From contig NZ_JANIBM010000006.1 in NCBI RefSeq assembly GCF_024505045.1, positions 124,001 to 188,000 of the forward strand: DNA of 64,000 nucleotides, written 5' to 3'. The stretch is from Methylomonas aurea. GTDB taxonomy: Bacteria; Pseudomonadota; Gammaproteobacteria; Methylococcales; Methylomonadaceae. The position numbers and the translations under genes are program-made. Positions 43,196 through 53,440 of the stretch are shown one piece after another; within the stretch, counting starts at the first letter, position 1; the number at the start of each line of letters is the position of its first letter. The notes under the pieces were generated by a model that was given only the letters and a program-made list of their open reading frames with translations, ran no database searches and had not been told where the DNA came from.

Positions 43196-45157
43196 ATGAG
43201 CGATTCACCATACAAAATGCAGTTGGACTTGCGGGTTCTCGATCATCTGGGCTTGCATCTATACAGTAATGCAGCGGCAGTATTGTCCGAGGCAGTGGCC
43301 AATGCTTGGGATGCCGATGCAAAAAACGTCAGTATCAAAATTGACAAGGACAGAATCGTGATTGAAGACGATGGAGTTGGTATGGCTTTGAACGATATCA
43401 ATGACCGTTTCCTCTATGTCGGTTATGACAAACGACAAAAAGAAGGAGCCAAATCTCCAGGTGGTCGTGCATTCATGGGAAGGAAAGGCATCGGTAAGCT
43501 TGCACTATTTTCCATTGCCGATGTCGTCGCCGTCATCACTACCAAAGGTAGCGAACATCATGCGTTTCGAATGGAAACGAAGGGAATCGAAGCCGCTGTT
43601 TCACGTAACGAGGAATATAAACCCGTTCCTACCAACGATGAACCTCCATCAAAGGGCACTCGAATAATTCTGACTCAGTTGAAAAAGAAGCGCACGAGCC
43701 AAACGGTAAATGCTTTAAGAAAGCGTATCGCCAGGCGCTTTTCGATCATTGGCATCAAATCAGAAAATGGAGATAGCTTTGATGTCCGAATCAATGATTT
43801 GGCGATCGGACCGGCAGATCGAGAGGATTTCAAGGCGATTGAATTTTTGTGGGAGTTTGAACCTTCGGAGCGTATCCCAGCTGGTTTTTGTCCTGGTTTA
43901 AAGAAACGTTTCTTGTTACCAAACCAAATATCAGTTATTCGTCCCGATTGGATCGTAGGTGGTTGGTTAGGCGCTGCGTCCCGACCCAAAAAATTGGCAT
44001 CCGAAGATGCAGGCCTAATGAATGGGTTGGTCGTGATTGCCAGAGGACGCTTGATCCAGGAAAACATCCTGGACAAACTGGGATTCAATATGCTCCTTGG
44101 GAATTATCTGACCGGTCAAATCGAAGCCAATTTTCTGGACGTCGAAAGTGAGGAAGATATTGCCACCAGTGATAGACAGCGGCTGATGGAAGACGATGAG
44201 CGATATGTCGCCTTGAGAGATTTTCTCCGCAAAACCTTGGTTTCAATTTCTGATGACTGGACGAAGTTGAGAAATGAAGCGCGAGGAAAGGAAGCAGTCG
44301 AAGAGACCCCAATTTTGGGAGAGTGGATCGACAATCTACCAGAAGGTCAAAGAGACGCCGCAAGGCGGACACTTGGAGTGATTTTAGGCGTGGAACTTGA
44401 ATCCGAGGAAGATCGTAAGGATTTATATCGCTCTGGAATGCTTGCATTCGAACGACTTCGATTGAAGGATGCCAGCCATAATCTTGGAAATTTACCTGCC
44501 CTAACTGCAGAGTCGTTGCTACCGTTGTTAGCTGACTTATCTATGCTGGAGGGCTCAATGTATAGGGATATCGTCAGGGCGAGATTGGATGTAATCGTGA
44601 AATTTGAAGATCTGGTCGATGTTGACGCCAAGGAAAAGGTCCTTCAAGCACATCTGTTCGAAAATTTATGGTTACTAGATCCCGGCTGGGAAAGAGCTGC
44701 GGGTAGTGAACGAATCGAGCAAACATTAAAACGAGATTACAAGGATTTCGCTGCTGATTTGACTGATGATGAAAGTAAAGGGCGTTTGGATATTCGCTAT
44801 AAGACGAATGCGGGAGAGCACATCATTGTGGAATTGAAACGCGCTGGTCGACCAATGAAGTTGGTGGAATTACAAGAGCAAGGACAAAAATACAGGACGG
44901 CACTCGCCAAATGTTTGAAGGCGGAAGGAAATGAAAATCCATTGATTTCGATCATTTTCGTTCTCGGGAGCCCCGTAGCCGAAGAGGAAGAGTCATACTT
45001 ACCTGCAGGTTATGTAACCAATACATTACAACCGTTAAATGCACGAGTCATGTACTACGACCAGTTGATCAAATCTGCTAGAGATGCCTATGCCGAGTAT
45101 TTGGATCGGTCAAAACAGGTCGATCGAATCGACAAATTTCTTTCAAAGCTCAAGTAA
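43196..45157 (+). CDS. GHKL ATPase with C-terminal PD-(D/E)XK-like region
   Basis: A 653-residue protein inside the DISARM operon but not a named DISARM subunit. The N-terminal Bergerat fold has SEAVANAWDADA, EDDGVGMALND and GRKGIGKLALFS. Near residues 535-560 an acidic-strand motif, GRLDIRYKTN followed by IIVELKRAGRP, has the D...E-x-K order of PD-(D/E)XK nucleases. ATP-gated nuclease action is therefore plausible, similar in logic to MutL-like and HATPase-nuclease defence proteins; this is inference. AAGGA before the ATG supports the start. Flanking gaps are 38 and 57 bases. Confidence 0.75.
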   Translation: MSDSPYKMQLDLRVLDHLGLHLYSNAAAVLSEAVANAWDADAKNVSIKIDKDRIVIEDDGVGMALNDINDRFLYVGYDKRQKEGAKSPGGRAFMGRKGIGKLALFSIADVVAVITTKGSEHHAFRMETKGIEAAVSRNEEYKPVPTNDEPPSKGTRIILTQLKKKRTSQTVNALRKRIARRFSIIGIKSENGDSFDVRINDLAIGPADREDFKAIEFLWEFEPSERIPAGFCPGLKKRFLLPNQISVIRPDWIVGGWLGAASRPKKLASEDAGLMNGLVVIARGRLIQENILDKLGFNMLLGNYLTGQIEANFLDVESEEDIATSDRQRLMEDDERYVALRDFLRKTLVSISDDWTKLRNEARGKEAVEETPILGEWIDNLPEGQRDAARRTLGVILGVELESEEDRKDLYRSGMLAFERLRLKDASHNLGNLPALTAESLLPLLADLSMLEGSMYRDIVRARLDVIVKFEDLVDVDAKEKVLQAHLFENLWLLDPGWERAAGSERIEQTLKRDYKDFAADLTDDESKGRLDIRYKTNAGEHIIVELKRAGRPMKLVELQEQGQKYRTALAKCLKAEGNENPLISIIFVLGSPVAEEEESYLPAGYVTNTLQPLNARVMYYDQLIKSARDAYAEYLDRSKQVDRIDKFLSKLK

Positions 45158-45214
45158 AAGAGCTGATAGGTAAATTATCTTCTGTGGCGCAGCGAAAGTT
45201 AAAAGAATCACTAA

Positions 45215-46786
45215 ATGGCTGATTTGAACGTCAGGACGAATAATCTCCAATCCTTGCTGTCATCCGGCGAATGGAACGACGCCGAATTCAAGGAGGCGCG
45301 TAACGCCTTGCCGAAATCCGCGTTCGAGACCGTCTCGGCGTTCGCAAATACCCATGGCGGCTGGTTGGTATTGGGTATCAAGCAGGACGGCGAGCAGTTC
45401 GAGATTCGAGGTGTCGACGAACCCGACAAGATCCAAAACGATTTTCTGTCGGTGCTGCATGCCGACAACAAGGTCAATCACGACTTGGACATCACCGAAC
45501 ATCGCCATGACGTCGACGGCAAGATCGTGTTGGCTTTCCACGTCGCCGAGAATCCGCGTAGCCGTAAACCGGTCTATTTGGATGGCGACATCCGCCGTAC
45601 CTTCATTCGCAAGGGTGGCGGCGATTACAAGGCCCAGCCTCGCGACATCGAACGCATGCTGCGGGATGCCAACGCCGATCGTTGGGATGGCCACCCCTTC
45701 ACGCGGGTCGATCTCGACGAGGCTCTCCACGGCGGCAGCCTGAAGTGGTCTCGCGACCGGTTTCATGCCGCCAACCCCGGCTTCGACGTGGAACAGCCTC
45801 ATTTGGACTTTCTTTACGACTGGGGCTACTTGATCAAAGATGGTGGGCGACTATTGCCCACCAATGCCTGTATCGGTTTGTTCGGTTCGCTGCGCGCGGT
45901 GCGTAACCTACTGCCACGCCCGATTTTGGACGTGCAGTTTCTGGGTTACGGCCGCCGCGACGAGATGCCCGAGACGCGCTGGATCGATCGGCTGGTGTGT
46001 GAAGAGAACATTCTGCAAAGCTGGCAACAGTTGTTGGCCAAATACCTGTTCTTCATGCCCAAAACCTTCCGCGACATCGATCCGGCCACGCTGGAACGCC
46101 GCGATGCGCCCGCCGGATTTCGCGTTTTCCGCGAAGCCGCCATGAATCTGTTGCTGCATCAGGATTACGGCGACCACTCCCGCAAGGCGGTCATCCGGTT
46201 CTTCACCGATGGCATAGAGTTGTGGAACCCCGGCGATAGTTTTGGCGATGATGACCGCCTGCTGGAACCCGGTGAGAAGGAAGTGCGCAACCCGGCCATT
46301 GCCATGGCCCTGCGCCGCATCGACATGTGCGAACAGGCCGGCACCGGCTTGCGCATGATGCGCCGCGAATGGCAAGCATTGGGCCACGCCGAGCCCGTCT
46401 ATACCAACGACCGGGCACGCAAGGCTTTCGAGCTCTTTCTGCCGGATGAAGGCTCGCGAAGGATCACCGACACTACCCCCGAAGTCACAGGGGAAGTCGC
46501 AGGGGAAGTCGAGCGCGTGATTCGAGCCGTGGTCGGCGAAATGTCCCGCATGCAAATCCAGACCGCGCTCGGCTTGAAGGGCGAAGAGCACTTCCGAAGC
46601 GCTTACCTGAAACCGGCGTTGACTGCCGGGGTGATCGAAATGACCCTGCCCGACAAACCCACCAGTCGAATGCAACGCTATCGACTCACGGAATTGGGAA
46701 AAGCCATACGCCAACGCTCGATGTCGACCTCCAAGGATCACGATCCTGGCCCAACTGATACCGACCTGAAAGGAAACACCGAATGA
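45215..46786 (+). CDS. AlbA_2-domain (Schlafen-type) ATP-binding protein
   Basis: A 523-residue protein. The N-terminal AlbA_2 domain is recognisable from EWNDAEFKEARNALPKSAFE and SAFANTHGGWLVLGIKQDG. A central HATPase_c_4-like part has FREAAMNLLLHQDYGDHS and the late GTGLRMMRREW. The C-terminus has a helix-turn-helix-like segment after a short repeat EVTGEVAGEV. Such proteins are often called transcriptional regulators but are also frequent in defence loci. It overlaps drmA by four bases, so it is made together with the DISARM core. Confidence 0.8.
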   Translation: MADLNVRTNNLQSLLSSGEWNDAEFKEARNALPKSAFETVSAFANTHGGWLVLGIKQDGEQFEIRGVDEPDKIQNDFLSVLHADNKVNHDLDITEHRHDVDGKIVLAFHVAENPRSRKPVYLDGDIRRTFIRKGGGDYKAQPRDIERMLRDANADRWDGHPFTRVDLDEALHGGSLKWSRDRFHAANPGFDVEQPHLDFLYDWGYLIKDGGRLLPTNACIGLFGSLRAVRNLLPRPILDVQFLGYGRRDEMPETRWIDRLVCEENILQSWQQLLAKYLFFMPKTFRDIDPATLERRDAPAGFRVFREAAMNLLLHQDYGDHSRKAVIRFFTDGIELWNPGDSFGDDDRLLEPGEKEVRNPAIAMALRRIDMCEQAGTGLRMMRREWQALGHAEPVYTNDRARKAFELFLPDEGSRRITDTTPEVTGEVAGEVERVIRAVVGEMSRMQIQTALGLKGEEHFRSAYLKPALTAGVIEMTLPDKPTSRMQRYRLTELGKAIRQRSMSTSKDHDPGPTDTDLKGNTE

Positions 46787-49700
46787 CCGACATCAATGCC
46801 TGGATAGCAGTGGATCGAGCGTTACCCGTCGATCCCATCCTGAAAACCTTCGTGCTGATTCTTCGAGGTGAACGTTCACTGTACCAGTCGATTCGGGAAG
46901 ACGATTGGATTCTGGTCATCGACGACACCCAGGCCATCACGAAAGTCGCCCGAATCATGCGGATTCGTTCCGATCTCGACGACACCACGCTGTATTTCGA
47001 CCGAGCGCTGCCGTTCGAGGTGCCGGTGGTTTTGGCTGATTCCGGTTTCTCGGCGCCGTCTTCGGGTTCCGTGGGGCGGCTGCAATGGAACGACTTCATC
47101 GAGGGATTGGCCAAGATCGCGAAAGTGCGTCTCGAGGACGTGCCGGTGATCGGCTCGAGGGAAAGCGCCAAGGAAAAAGCCTACATTCGCGAGCTGTTGC
47201 AATTGGCCGTGATGGACGATCTACTCGGCCCCGCCGATGGGCCACACGAACGAATCGTCGACATGAGCGTGCGCGATCGCTATCTGGTCGGCAAATTGGC
47301 ACCCAGACAAGATACTGGCGCCGCTGACGGCTGGGAAGGCTCTCGCATCGATCAAGACGAGGAGTCGGTGGATACCTCGGTGCCTGGCCAACACGAACCC
47401 GGTGCCGAATTCGCCGGAGCGACCGGTCGTGTCGAACCCGAATCCGATGCTGGCGATGAAATCGATGCCAGTAGCAACCAATCGCTGATTCCTTCGAGCA
47501 TGGGGCTCACGTTTTGTGTCGCCGGCGATGCACCCACGATCGAAGTGGAGGTTCGTTTCGGATGTTACGAACGCCTATCGGGCGAGGATGGCGGTGTAAC
47601 CAAGACCATCAACCGCAAGATACGCGACGCCGATGGCAACGTGATTCGGGTGGAACAGGAAGAAGTCAGGGTACGGGTTTGGCAGCGTATACCGTGTGGC
47701 GGCAAACTGACGTTGCCACTGACGACGGGCGTCATTCCCCATCAGGCACCCGATCCCGAACGACCGGAAATCAGGATTCAAGGCAGCATTCGTGCGCCGA
47801 ACGCCAATGGTGACCGTTTGGTGACGCTATTTCTGGTCAATGCCCAGGAGGAACCACCCGAAAATCGTGATACTGCTTGGCTGTTCCAGCCAGAAGTGAT
47901 CGTGCGGGCGGCACCGGGGACTGAAAACCAAGCGATCTTTAGACGCCGGCCTGTCTTGGATGCCAATGGTGCGGACCCAGAGCGCGAAGCCCTGGAGATG
48001 ATCTACCGCAATCGCGTCGAGTTCGGTGTCGGCCACGGTGTGGCGGTTCATGCCCTGGCGAGTGAAGACGTGGCGTTGGCCACCGAGATTCGTACCGTGA
48101 TCATGCCCCAATACGAGGTGCCGGTGACGGAGACGCCTGGAGAAGACACCGGAGATCGACAGGCGATGATCCAGATGTCGCATAACGGCTGGCTGGACAT
48201 GCAAACCTTGGCGTCTTTGAAGCGAGAAGAATTGGTACATGCGTTGCGCATCTTGACCGACGATTATGCGGCGTGGATAAGCGAACAACGTAGCTTTATC
48301 GGCCAGGCTGTCGTGGGGCACGACGTTCAGGCTCGTTTGGCCATGGAGCGCTGCGATTCGATTCTTTTGCGTCTTCGCGAAGGGATCACCACCTTGGAAA
48401 CCAATGATGCGGCGTTGGCGGCCTTTCGCTTCGCCAACCGTGCGATGGCGACTCAGCGGGTACGCAGCATCTATTCGTTGGCGATGAGGCGAAAGGAAGA
48501 GCGCACGCTGGCCAGCATCGACGTGCCGAAAAATCGCAGTTGGCGCCCCTTCCAGCTCGCCTTCTTGCTGCTTGCCATTCCTTCTTTGGCCGACCCCAAA
48601 CATCCGGATCGAACCCAACCCATCGAGGCTTACGCCGATTTGTTGTGGTTTCCGACCGGGGGCGGTAAGACCGAAGCGTATTTGGGCGTCGCCGCCTTCA
48701 CCATGGCCATTCGACGCATGCAACCGAACTTGGGTGGCTACGACGGCTCTCGCGGCCTGACCGTCATCATGCGCTATACCTTGCGCTTGTTGACCTTACA
48801 ACAATTCCAGCGTGCCACGGCGCTGATCTGCGCGATGGATGTAATACGCAGGGAAGCGCTGAACGAGGGGGACGAATCCCTGGGCCGTGAACCCTTCACC
48901 ATTGGTCTGTGGGTGGGTAACAAGGTGACGCCGGGTACCACCGAGGACAGTCATCGCGCCATCGAGGCCAGGCGCAATCCGGGTCAGAATACAGCTGGCT
49001 TGGCATCGCCGGCACAGCTCACCAGTTGCCCGTGGTGCGGTTCTGAAATCGCACCGGGCCGTGACATCGAAGTCGATCGAGACACGCTGCGTACCGTGAT
49101 CTACTGTGGCGACAAAAAAGGCCAGTGCGAATTCTCCAAAGGAAAATCCAGTAAACGTTCTCATCCAGGCATACCGGTTTTGGTCGTTGACGAAGAAATC
49201 TACCATCGTCCACCGACGATGATGATCAGCACGGTCGACAAGTTTGCGATGATGGCCTGGCGCGGCGAGGTTCGGACCTTGTTCGGTCGGGCAAACCAGG
49301 AATGCCCGAGGCACGGCTTGGTATTGCCGGATGCCGACTGCCACGGTTCTCATCAGTCAAAGAAAAGCTTGCCAGCGGTGAAGGTCAAGGCGATTTCGCC
49401 GATACGCCCACCAGATCTGATCATCCAGGACGAATTTCATTTGATCAGCGGCCCGCTAGGGACCATGGTCGGTCTTTATGAGACGGCCGTGGACGAGCTG
49501 AGTGCTTGGCAATGCGATGGCTCGATCATACGGCCGAAGATCATCGCCTCGACCGCAACGGTACGCAAGGCGCGCGAACAAGTCAACAACGTGTTCATGC
49601 GCCAGGTTGCGGTATTTCCGCCCCATGGCTTGGATGTCGAGGACAACTTTTTCTCGGTTCAGCGTCCGATCCAGGAAAGGCCGGGACGCCGGTACCTAGG

Positions 49701-50823
49701 AGTCTGTTCGCCCGGTAGCTCGCGGCCGGCCATGTTGATTCGCGTCTATACGGCATTCTTGACCGCCGGTCAGACGCTGTTCGAGCGATTCGGCTCGGCT
49801 GCCGATCCTTACATGACGATGGTGGGTTATTTCAATTCGTTACGTGAACTGGGCGGCATGAAACGTCTGGCCGAGGACGACGTACAAACGCGATCCTATC
49901 GTGTCCAGATGAGCCTGGTCGATCGACCGGGCTTGAGCCAAAGGAGTGTCAACAACATCCAGGAGTTGACGTCTCGTGTATCCAATCAGGACATACCGAA
50001 GTACCTCGATCAGTTGGAAGTGAAGTTCAAGGTCGAATACGACTCGGACAAGGGTAAACACGTCTGCCGTTGGAGCGACGGAGAAGTCAGGGCCATCGAT
50101 GTCGTATTGGCCACCAATATGCTGTCGGTCGGGGTCGACGTGAATCGTCTGGGATTGATGGCGGTGAATGGTCAACCCAAGGGAACCGCCGAATACATCC
50201 AGGCCACCAGTCGAGTCGGACGTGCCTCGCCGGGCCTGGTCTGCACGGTATTGACCTGGGCTAGACCCCGCGATCTCTCGCACTACGAAACTTTCGAGCA
50301 TTATCACGCGACATTCTACAAGCACGTCGAAGCACAGTCTGTCACACCGTTCTCGCCGCGAGCGATGGATCGTGGACTGACCGGGGCGATGCTCAGTGTC
50401 ATGCGTCTCAGCCATGACGAGTTTGCGCCGAACGATGGCGCCAGCCACTTACAACAAGCCCATCAACGAGAAATCGTCGACGTCGTCGAAGTCTTGGCGA
50501 AACGCGCCGGTATCGTCGAGGACAACGCCAAGAAGCAATTGGCGAAGGAGGAGTTGAAATCCAGGGCGGACGATTGGGCCAAGGAAGCCAACAAACCGGG
50601 GAGGATACTGGCTTATGAAAAACGGGGACAACAAAGAGACACCACCGTTGCGTTGATCAAGACACCTGGTTTGCGAGCCTGGGACGATTGGACGGTACCG
50701 ATGTCGATGCGTGAAGTCGAGCCCGGTGTGAGATTGATCATGAACACGAATCGACTGGACGAAGATCAAGAATGGAGACCGCGCCCGACGGTCACGGAAC
50801 GAGATGAAGAAGGTGAAGCATGA
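46783..50823 (+). CDS. drmA: DrmA: DISARM helicase
   Basis: A 1,346-residue superfamily 2 helicase. Walker A is LLWFPTGGGKTEAYLG near residue 623. A zinc-binding insertion (CPWCG, later CGDKKGQC) follows, then the DEFH box LIIQDEFHLISGPLG near residue 883, and motif VI QATSRVGRASPGLV. This layout with a long lead-in is that of DrmA, which with DrmB forms the DISARM core complex that recognises and unwinds incoming unmethylated DNA. AGGAAA precedes the ATG; the gene overlaps drmB by four bases. Confidence 0.9.
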   Translation: MTDINAWIAVDRALPVDPILKTFVLILRGERSLYQSIREDDWILVIDDTQAITKVARIMRIRSDLDDTTLYFDRALPFEVPVVLADSGFSAPSSGSVGRLQWNDFIEGLAKIAKVRLEDVPVIGSRESAKEKAYIRELLQLAVMDDLLGPADGPHERIVDMSVRDRYLVGKLAPRQDTGAADGWEGSRIDQDEESVDTSVPGQHEPGAEFAGATGRVEPESDAGDEIDASSNQSLIPSSMGLTFCVAGDAPTIEVEVRFGCYERLSGEDGGVTKTINRKIRDADGNVIRVEQEEVRVRVWQRIPCGGKLTLPLTTGVIPHQAPDPERPEIRIQGSIRAPNANGDRLVTLFLVNAQEEPPENRDTAWLFQPEVIVRAAPGTENQAIFRRRPVLDANGADPEREALEMIYRNRVEFGVGHGVAVHALASEDVALATEIRTVIMPQYEVPVTETPGEDTGDRQAMIQMSHNGWLDMQTLASLKREELVHALRILTDDYAAWISEQRSFIGQAVVGHDVQARLAMERCDSILLRLREGITTLETNDAALAAFRFANRAMATQRVRSIYSLAMRRKEERTLASIDVPKNRSWRPFQLAFLLLAIPSLADPKHPDRTQPIEAYADLLWFPTGGGKTEAYLGVAAFTMAIRRMQPNLGGYDGSRGLTVIMRYTLRLLTLQQFQRATALICAMDVIRREALNEGDESLGREPFTIGLWVGNKVTPGTTEDSHRAIEARRNPGQNTAGLASPAQLTSCPWCGSEIAPGRDIEVDRDTLRTVIYCGDKKGQCEFSKGKSSKRSHPGIPVLVVDEEIYHRPPTMMISTVDKFAMMAWRGEVRTLFGRANQECPRHGLVLPDADCHGSHQSKKSLPAVKVKAISPIRPPDLIIQDEFHLISGPLGTMVGLYETAVDELSAWQCDGSIIRPKIIASTATVRKAREQVNNVFMRQVAVFPPHGLDVEDNFFSVQRPIQERPGRRYLGVCSPGSSRPAMLIRVYTAFLTAGQTLFERFGSAADPYMTMVGYFNSLRELGGMKRLAEDDVQTRSYRVQMSLVDRPGLSQRSVNNIQELTSRVSNQDIPKYLDQLEVKFKVEYDSDKGKHVCRWSDGEVRAIDVVLATNMLSVGVDVNRLGLMAVNGQPKGTAEYIQATSRVGRASPGLVCTVLTWARPRDLSHYETFEHYHATFYKHVEAQSVTPFSPRAMDRGLTGAMLSVMRLSHDEFAPNDGASHLQQAHQREIVDVVEVLAKRAGIVEDNAKKQLAKEELKSRADDWAKEANKPGRILAYEKRGQQRDTTVALIKTPGLRAWDDWTVPMSMREVEPGVRLIMNTNRLDEDQEWRPRPTVTERDEEGEA

Positions 50824-52667
50824 GTGAAAAGACGCCGGTTGGCGAGGTGCGTCCCAGCCAATTGCTGTGGACCTATGGTCCGGGGGCTCTGATCGATTTG
50901 CCGAACATGTCGGTGGTGACCTCCGGTATCGACCGTTGGGAGCGCGACCGATGCCAACCCATCCATGAGGCCCGTTTGTTGAATGCCGTGCGGCAGGTGC
51001 TGGGCGGACAGGTCGAAAGTCTGCGCATGCCTCCATTCAGCAAGAACGAAGTGGTCGATGTTTGGTCGGCCGAGTCGAACATCGGTGTTCCCGTGCGCCC
51101 CTTTCCCCGGTGGCTACGGTGTGTGAAATGCGGCTTGCTCTCACCTTATGATCTGGGTTTGTTCGGTTTGAAAGAAAATCGATATAGACCCGAAATGACG
51201 AAATTCGTGCATAAAGGCTGCACGGGTTCGAAAGGCAGTGACAAAGCCAAGGATGCCGATGCGGTTCCCGCGCGTTTCTTGTTGGCCTGTCGTGGCGGCC
51301 ATTTGGACGATTTTCCGTGGCATTATTTCGTACATGGTGGTCCCAGCGAATGCAAAGGTACTTTACGTTTTTTCGAAAGCGGTGCATCGCTACAAACCGA
51401 AAATCTCTGGGTCAAATGCGATGCTTGTACGGCATCCCGCAGCATGGCGCATGCCTTTGGGCGCGCCGGTAGGGAAAATCTTCCGGGTTGCCGAGGGCGT
51501 CACCCGCACCTGGATAAATTCGATGCCGATTGCACCGAAGAACCCAGAGCGGTGCTTTTGGGAGCCACCAACAGTTGGTTTCCGATGAACCTATCGGCAT
51601 TGGCTATTCCGCAACAGAATGGATCACCTTTGTCGCAGATCATCATCGATCATTGGGATGATTTTGCCGATGTCGAAGATCTCGGCGAATTGAAAGGTAC
51701 CGTCAAAGCGCTGAAGAAACGCAGCGAAGCCCAAGGCATCGAAGCATACGAAGCGGAAGCGATTTGGGCTGCTATTCAAGATCACAAGAACGGTACGAAT
51801 CAGCCAGTCGAGCAATCCGACATCAAAGGCCCCGAATGGTTGGTATTGTCGTCCCCGAATCCTCCGGCCGATTATCCGCATTTCATGAGTACACCCGTCG
51901 CCGTGCCGGAGAGATTCCGGTCGAAAATCAGCCGGGTGTTGCTATTGGAACGCTTACGAGAAGTCAATGCCTTGATCGGTTTCACGCGGGTCGAATCGCC
52001 GGACGAGTCGATTGGACAGGATAGAACGGCAATGGCGCCGATTTCTCGCGTCAAACCCGAATGGGTGCCAGCCAGCGAGGTTCATGGTGAAGGTATCTTC
52101 ATTCAATTCGATGAACTGGCGCTGAGAGATTGGGAAGCCCAAAGAGCCGTTACCGACCTCGACGATGTCCTGCTGACTGGTCACCGAGGTTGGCGTAATG
52201 CTAGACACTTGAGCGCCGATGCCGACTACCCTGGTATTCGGTATGCCATGCTACACACGCTGGCACATCTCTTGATCAGGGAATTGGCCCTGGAATGTGG
52301 TTACAACGCCGCCAGTATTCGTGAACGGATCTACGCGGAAAATATGGATATTCCGCAAGCCGGTATCTTGATCTACACTGCTGCGGCCGATTCCGATGGC
52401 ACTTTGGGAGGTCTGGTCGAACTCGGTAAACCGGAAAACTTGGGAAGATTGCTGAAACAAGCGTTGGAACGGGCCAAAGTGTGTTCTTCCGACCCGTTGT
52501 GTTCGGAGCATGATCCTGGAAAGGATAGAACGCTACATGCCGCCGCATGCCATGCTTGCTCGTTCGTGGCGGAAACATCATGTGAACGCGGTAACCGCTA
52601 TCTCGACAGGGCGTTGTTGGTGCCGACCTTCGAACATGCCGAGGCCGGTTTCTTCAAGGGGTTCTGA
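50820..52667 (+). CDS. drmB: DrmB: DUF1998 protein of DISARM
   Basis: A 615-residue DUF1998 protein. Its start VRPSQLLWTYGPGALIDLPN is the family hallmark. Zinc-ligand clusters appear at CVKCGLLSPYDLG, CDAC and the C-terminal CSSDPLCSEH ... HAAACHACSF ... SCERGNRYLDRALL. The conserved HTLAHLLIRELALECGYNAASIRERIY lies before the end. DrmB binds DrmA and caps its DNA channel. Overlapped starts and AAGG sites tie it to both neighbours. Confidence 0.92.
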   Translation: MSEKTPVGEVRPSQLLWTYGPGALIDLPNMSVVTSGIDRWERDRCQPIHEARLLNAVRQVLGGQVESLRMPPFSKNEVVDVWSAESNIGVPVRPFPRWLRCVKCGLLSPYDLGLFGLKENRYRPEMTKFVHKGCTGSKGSDKAKDADAVPARFLLACRGGHLDDFPWHYFVHGGPSECKGTLRFFESGASLQTENLWVKCDACTASRSMAHAFGRAGRENLPGCRGRHPHLDKFDADCTEEPRAVLLGATNSWFPMNLSALAIPQQNGSPLSQIIIDHWDDFADVEDLGELKGTVKALKKRSEAQGIEAYEAEAIWAAIQDHKNGTNQPVEQSDIKGPEWLVLSSPNPPADYPHFMSTPVAVPERFRSKISRVLLLERLREVNALIGFTRVESPDESIGQDRTAMAPISRVKPEWVPASEVHGEGIFIQFDELALRDWEAQRAVTDLDDVLLTGHRGWRNARHLSADADYPGIRYAMLHTLAHLLIRELALECGYNAASIRERIYAENMDIPQAGILIYTAAADSDGTLGGLVELGKPENLGRLLKQALERAKVCSSDPLCSEHDPGKDRTLHAAACHACSFVAETSCERGNRYLDRALLVPTFEHAEAGFFKGF

Positions 52668-52668
52668 C

Positions 52669-53424
52669 ATGGAGGCATTGCTGGATGCCATCACCGAAGT
52701 CGTGACACTGGTGCCTCGTGAAAAAGTCGCTGCCATTGCCAACAGAGTCAGGAATGCAAAATCCAAAGCCATTTCGCTGACTGATTTCGAAAGCACTCAT
52801 CAAGTGGCGTTTGCTCTCGATCGATTGAAAAAGTCGTGGCAGGCCAGCGAAGTCTCTGCCGGTGAGTTGGCCGCGATGTTGGCCGCCTCGTCTCACACAA
52901 TCGACAAAATCAGCGCCGAGCAATCCCTGGAACTCGTATGGACCGGACCGACGACACCTTTCGTTTCGGCTCGCCGAACGGAACAAGCATTGCTACAGGT
53001 CATCGAGTCAGCCAGAAAATCACTGTTCATCACCAGTTTCGTCGCGTATGACGTATCGTCGATCATCGATGCGCTGAATGCAGCGATTACCCGCGGAGTG
53101 AAGGTTTCGATGTTGCTGGAGTCATCACATGATCATGGCGGAAGTGTGAGCATCGACGTGATCGGTAAGATGCGAGAGCTCGTTCCCGAGACATCGCTTT
53201 ACGCATGGGTCCGAAAATCCGATGTCTTCTCTGGCGGTAGAGTTCATGCCAAGATTGCATTGGCCGATGCCAATTCTTGCTTCATCACCAGCGCAAATTT
53301 GACGGGGTTTGCGATGGAAAAAAATATGGAAGCGGGAGTTTTGATCACCGGCGGTCGGGTACCGGTTTTATTGGAACGTCATTTGAATGTGATGATCGAA
53401 CTAAAAGTTGTTGATAAGGTTTGA
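52669..53424 (+). CDS. drmC: DrmC: phospholipase D-family protein of DISARM
   Basis: A 251-residue PLD-fold protein from the ATG at 52669, one base after the drmB stop, with AGGGG upstream. One HKD-type motif is intact: H-x-K in [10 protein letters not shown] followed by [16 protein letters not shown]. Single-HKD proteins dimerise to form a nuclease or hydrolase site. DrmC is the third core gene of DISARM, and reports show it can be dispensable for protection. It is the last gene of the cargo operon. Confidence 0.9.
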   Translation: MEALLDAITEVVTLVPREKVAAIANRVRNAKSKAISLTDFESTHQVAFALDRLKKSWQASEVSAGELAAMLAASSHTIDKISAEQSLELVWTGPTTPFVSARRTEQALLQVIESARKSLFITSFVAYDVSSIIDALNAAITRGVKVSMLLESSHDHGGSVSIDVIGKMRELVPETSLYAWVRKSDVFSGGRVHAKIALADANSCFITSANLTGFAMEKNMEAGVLITGGRVPVLLERHLNVMIELKVVDKV

Positions 53425-53440
53425 AACTGTTGTCGTGTTA

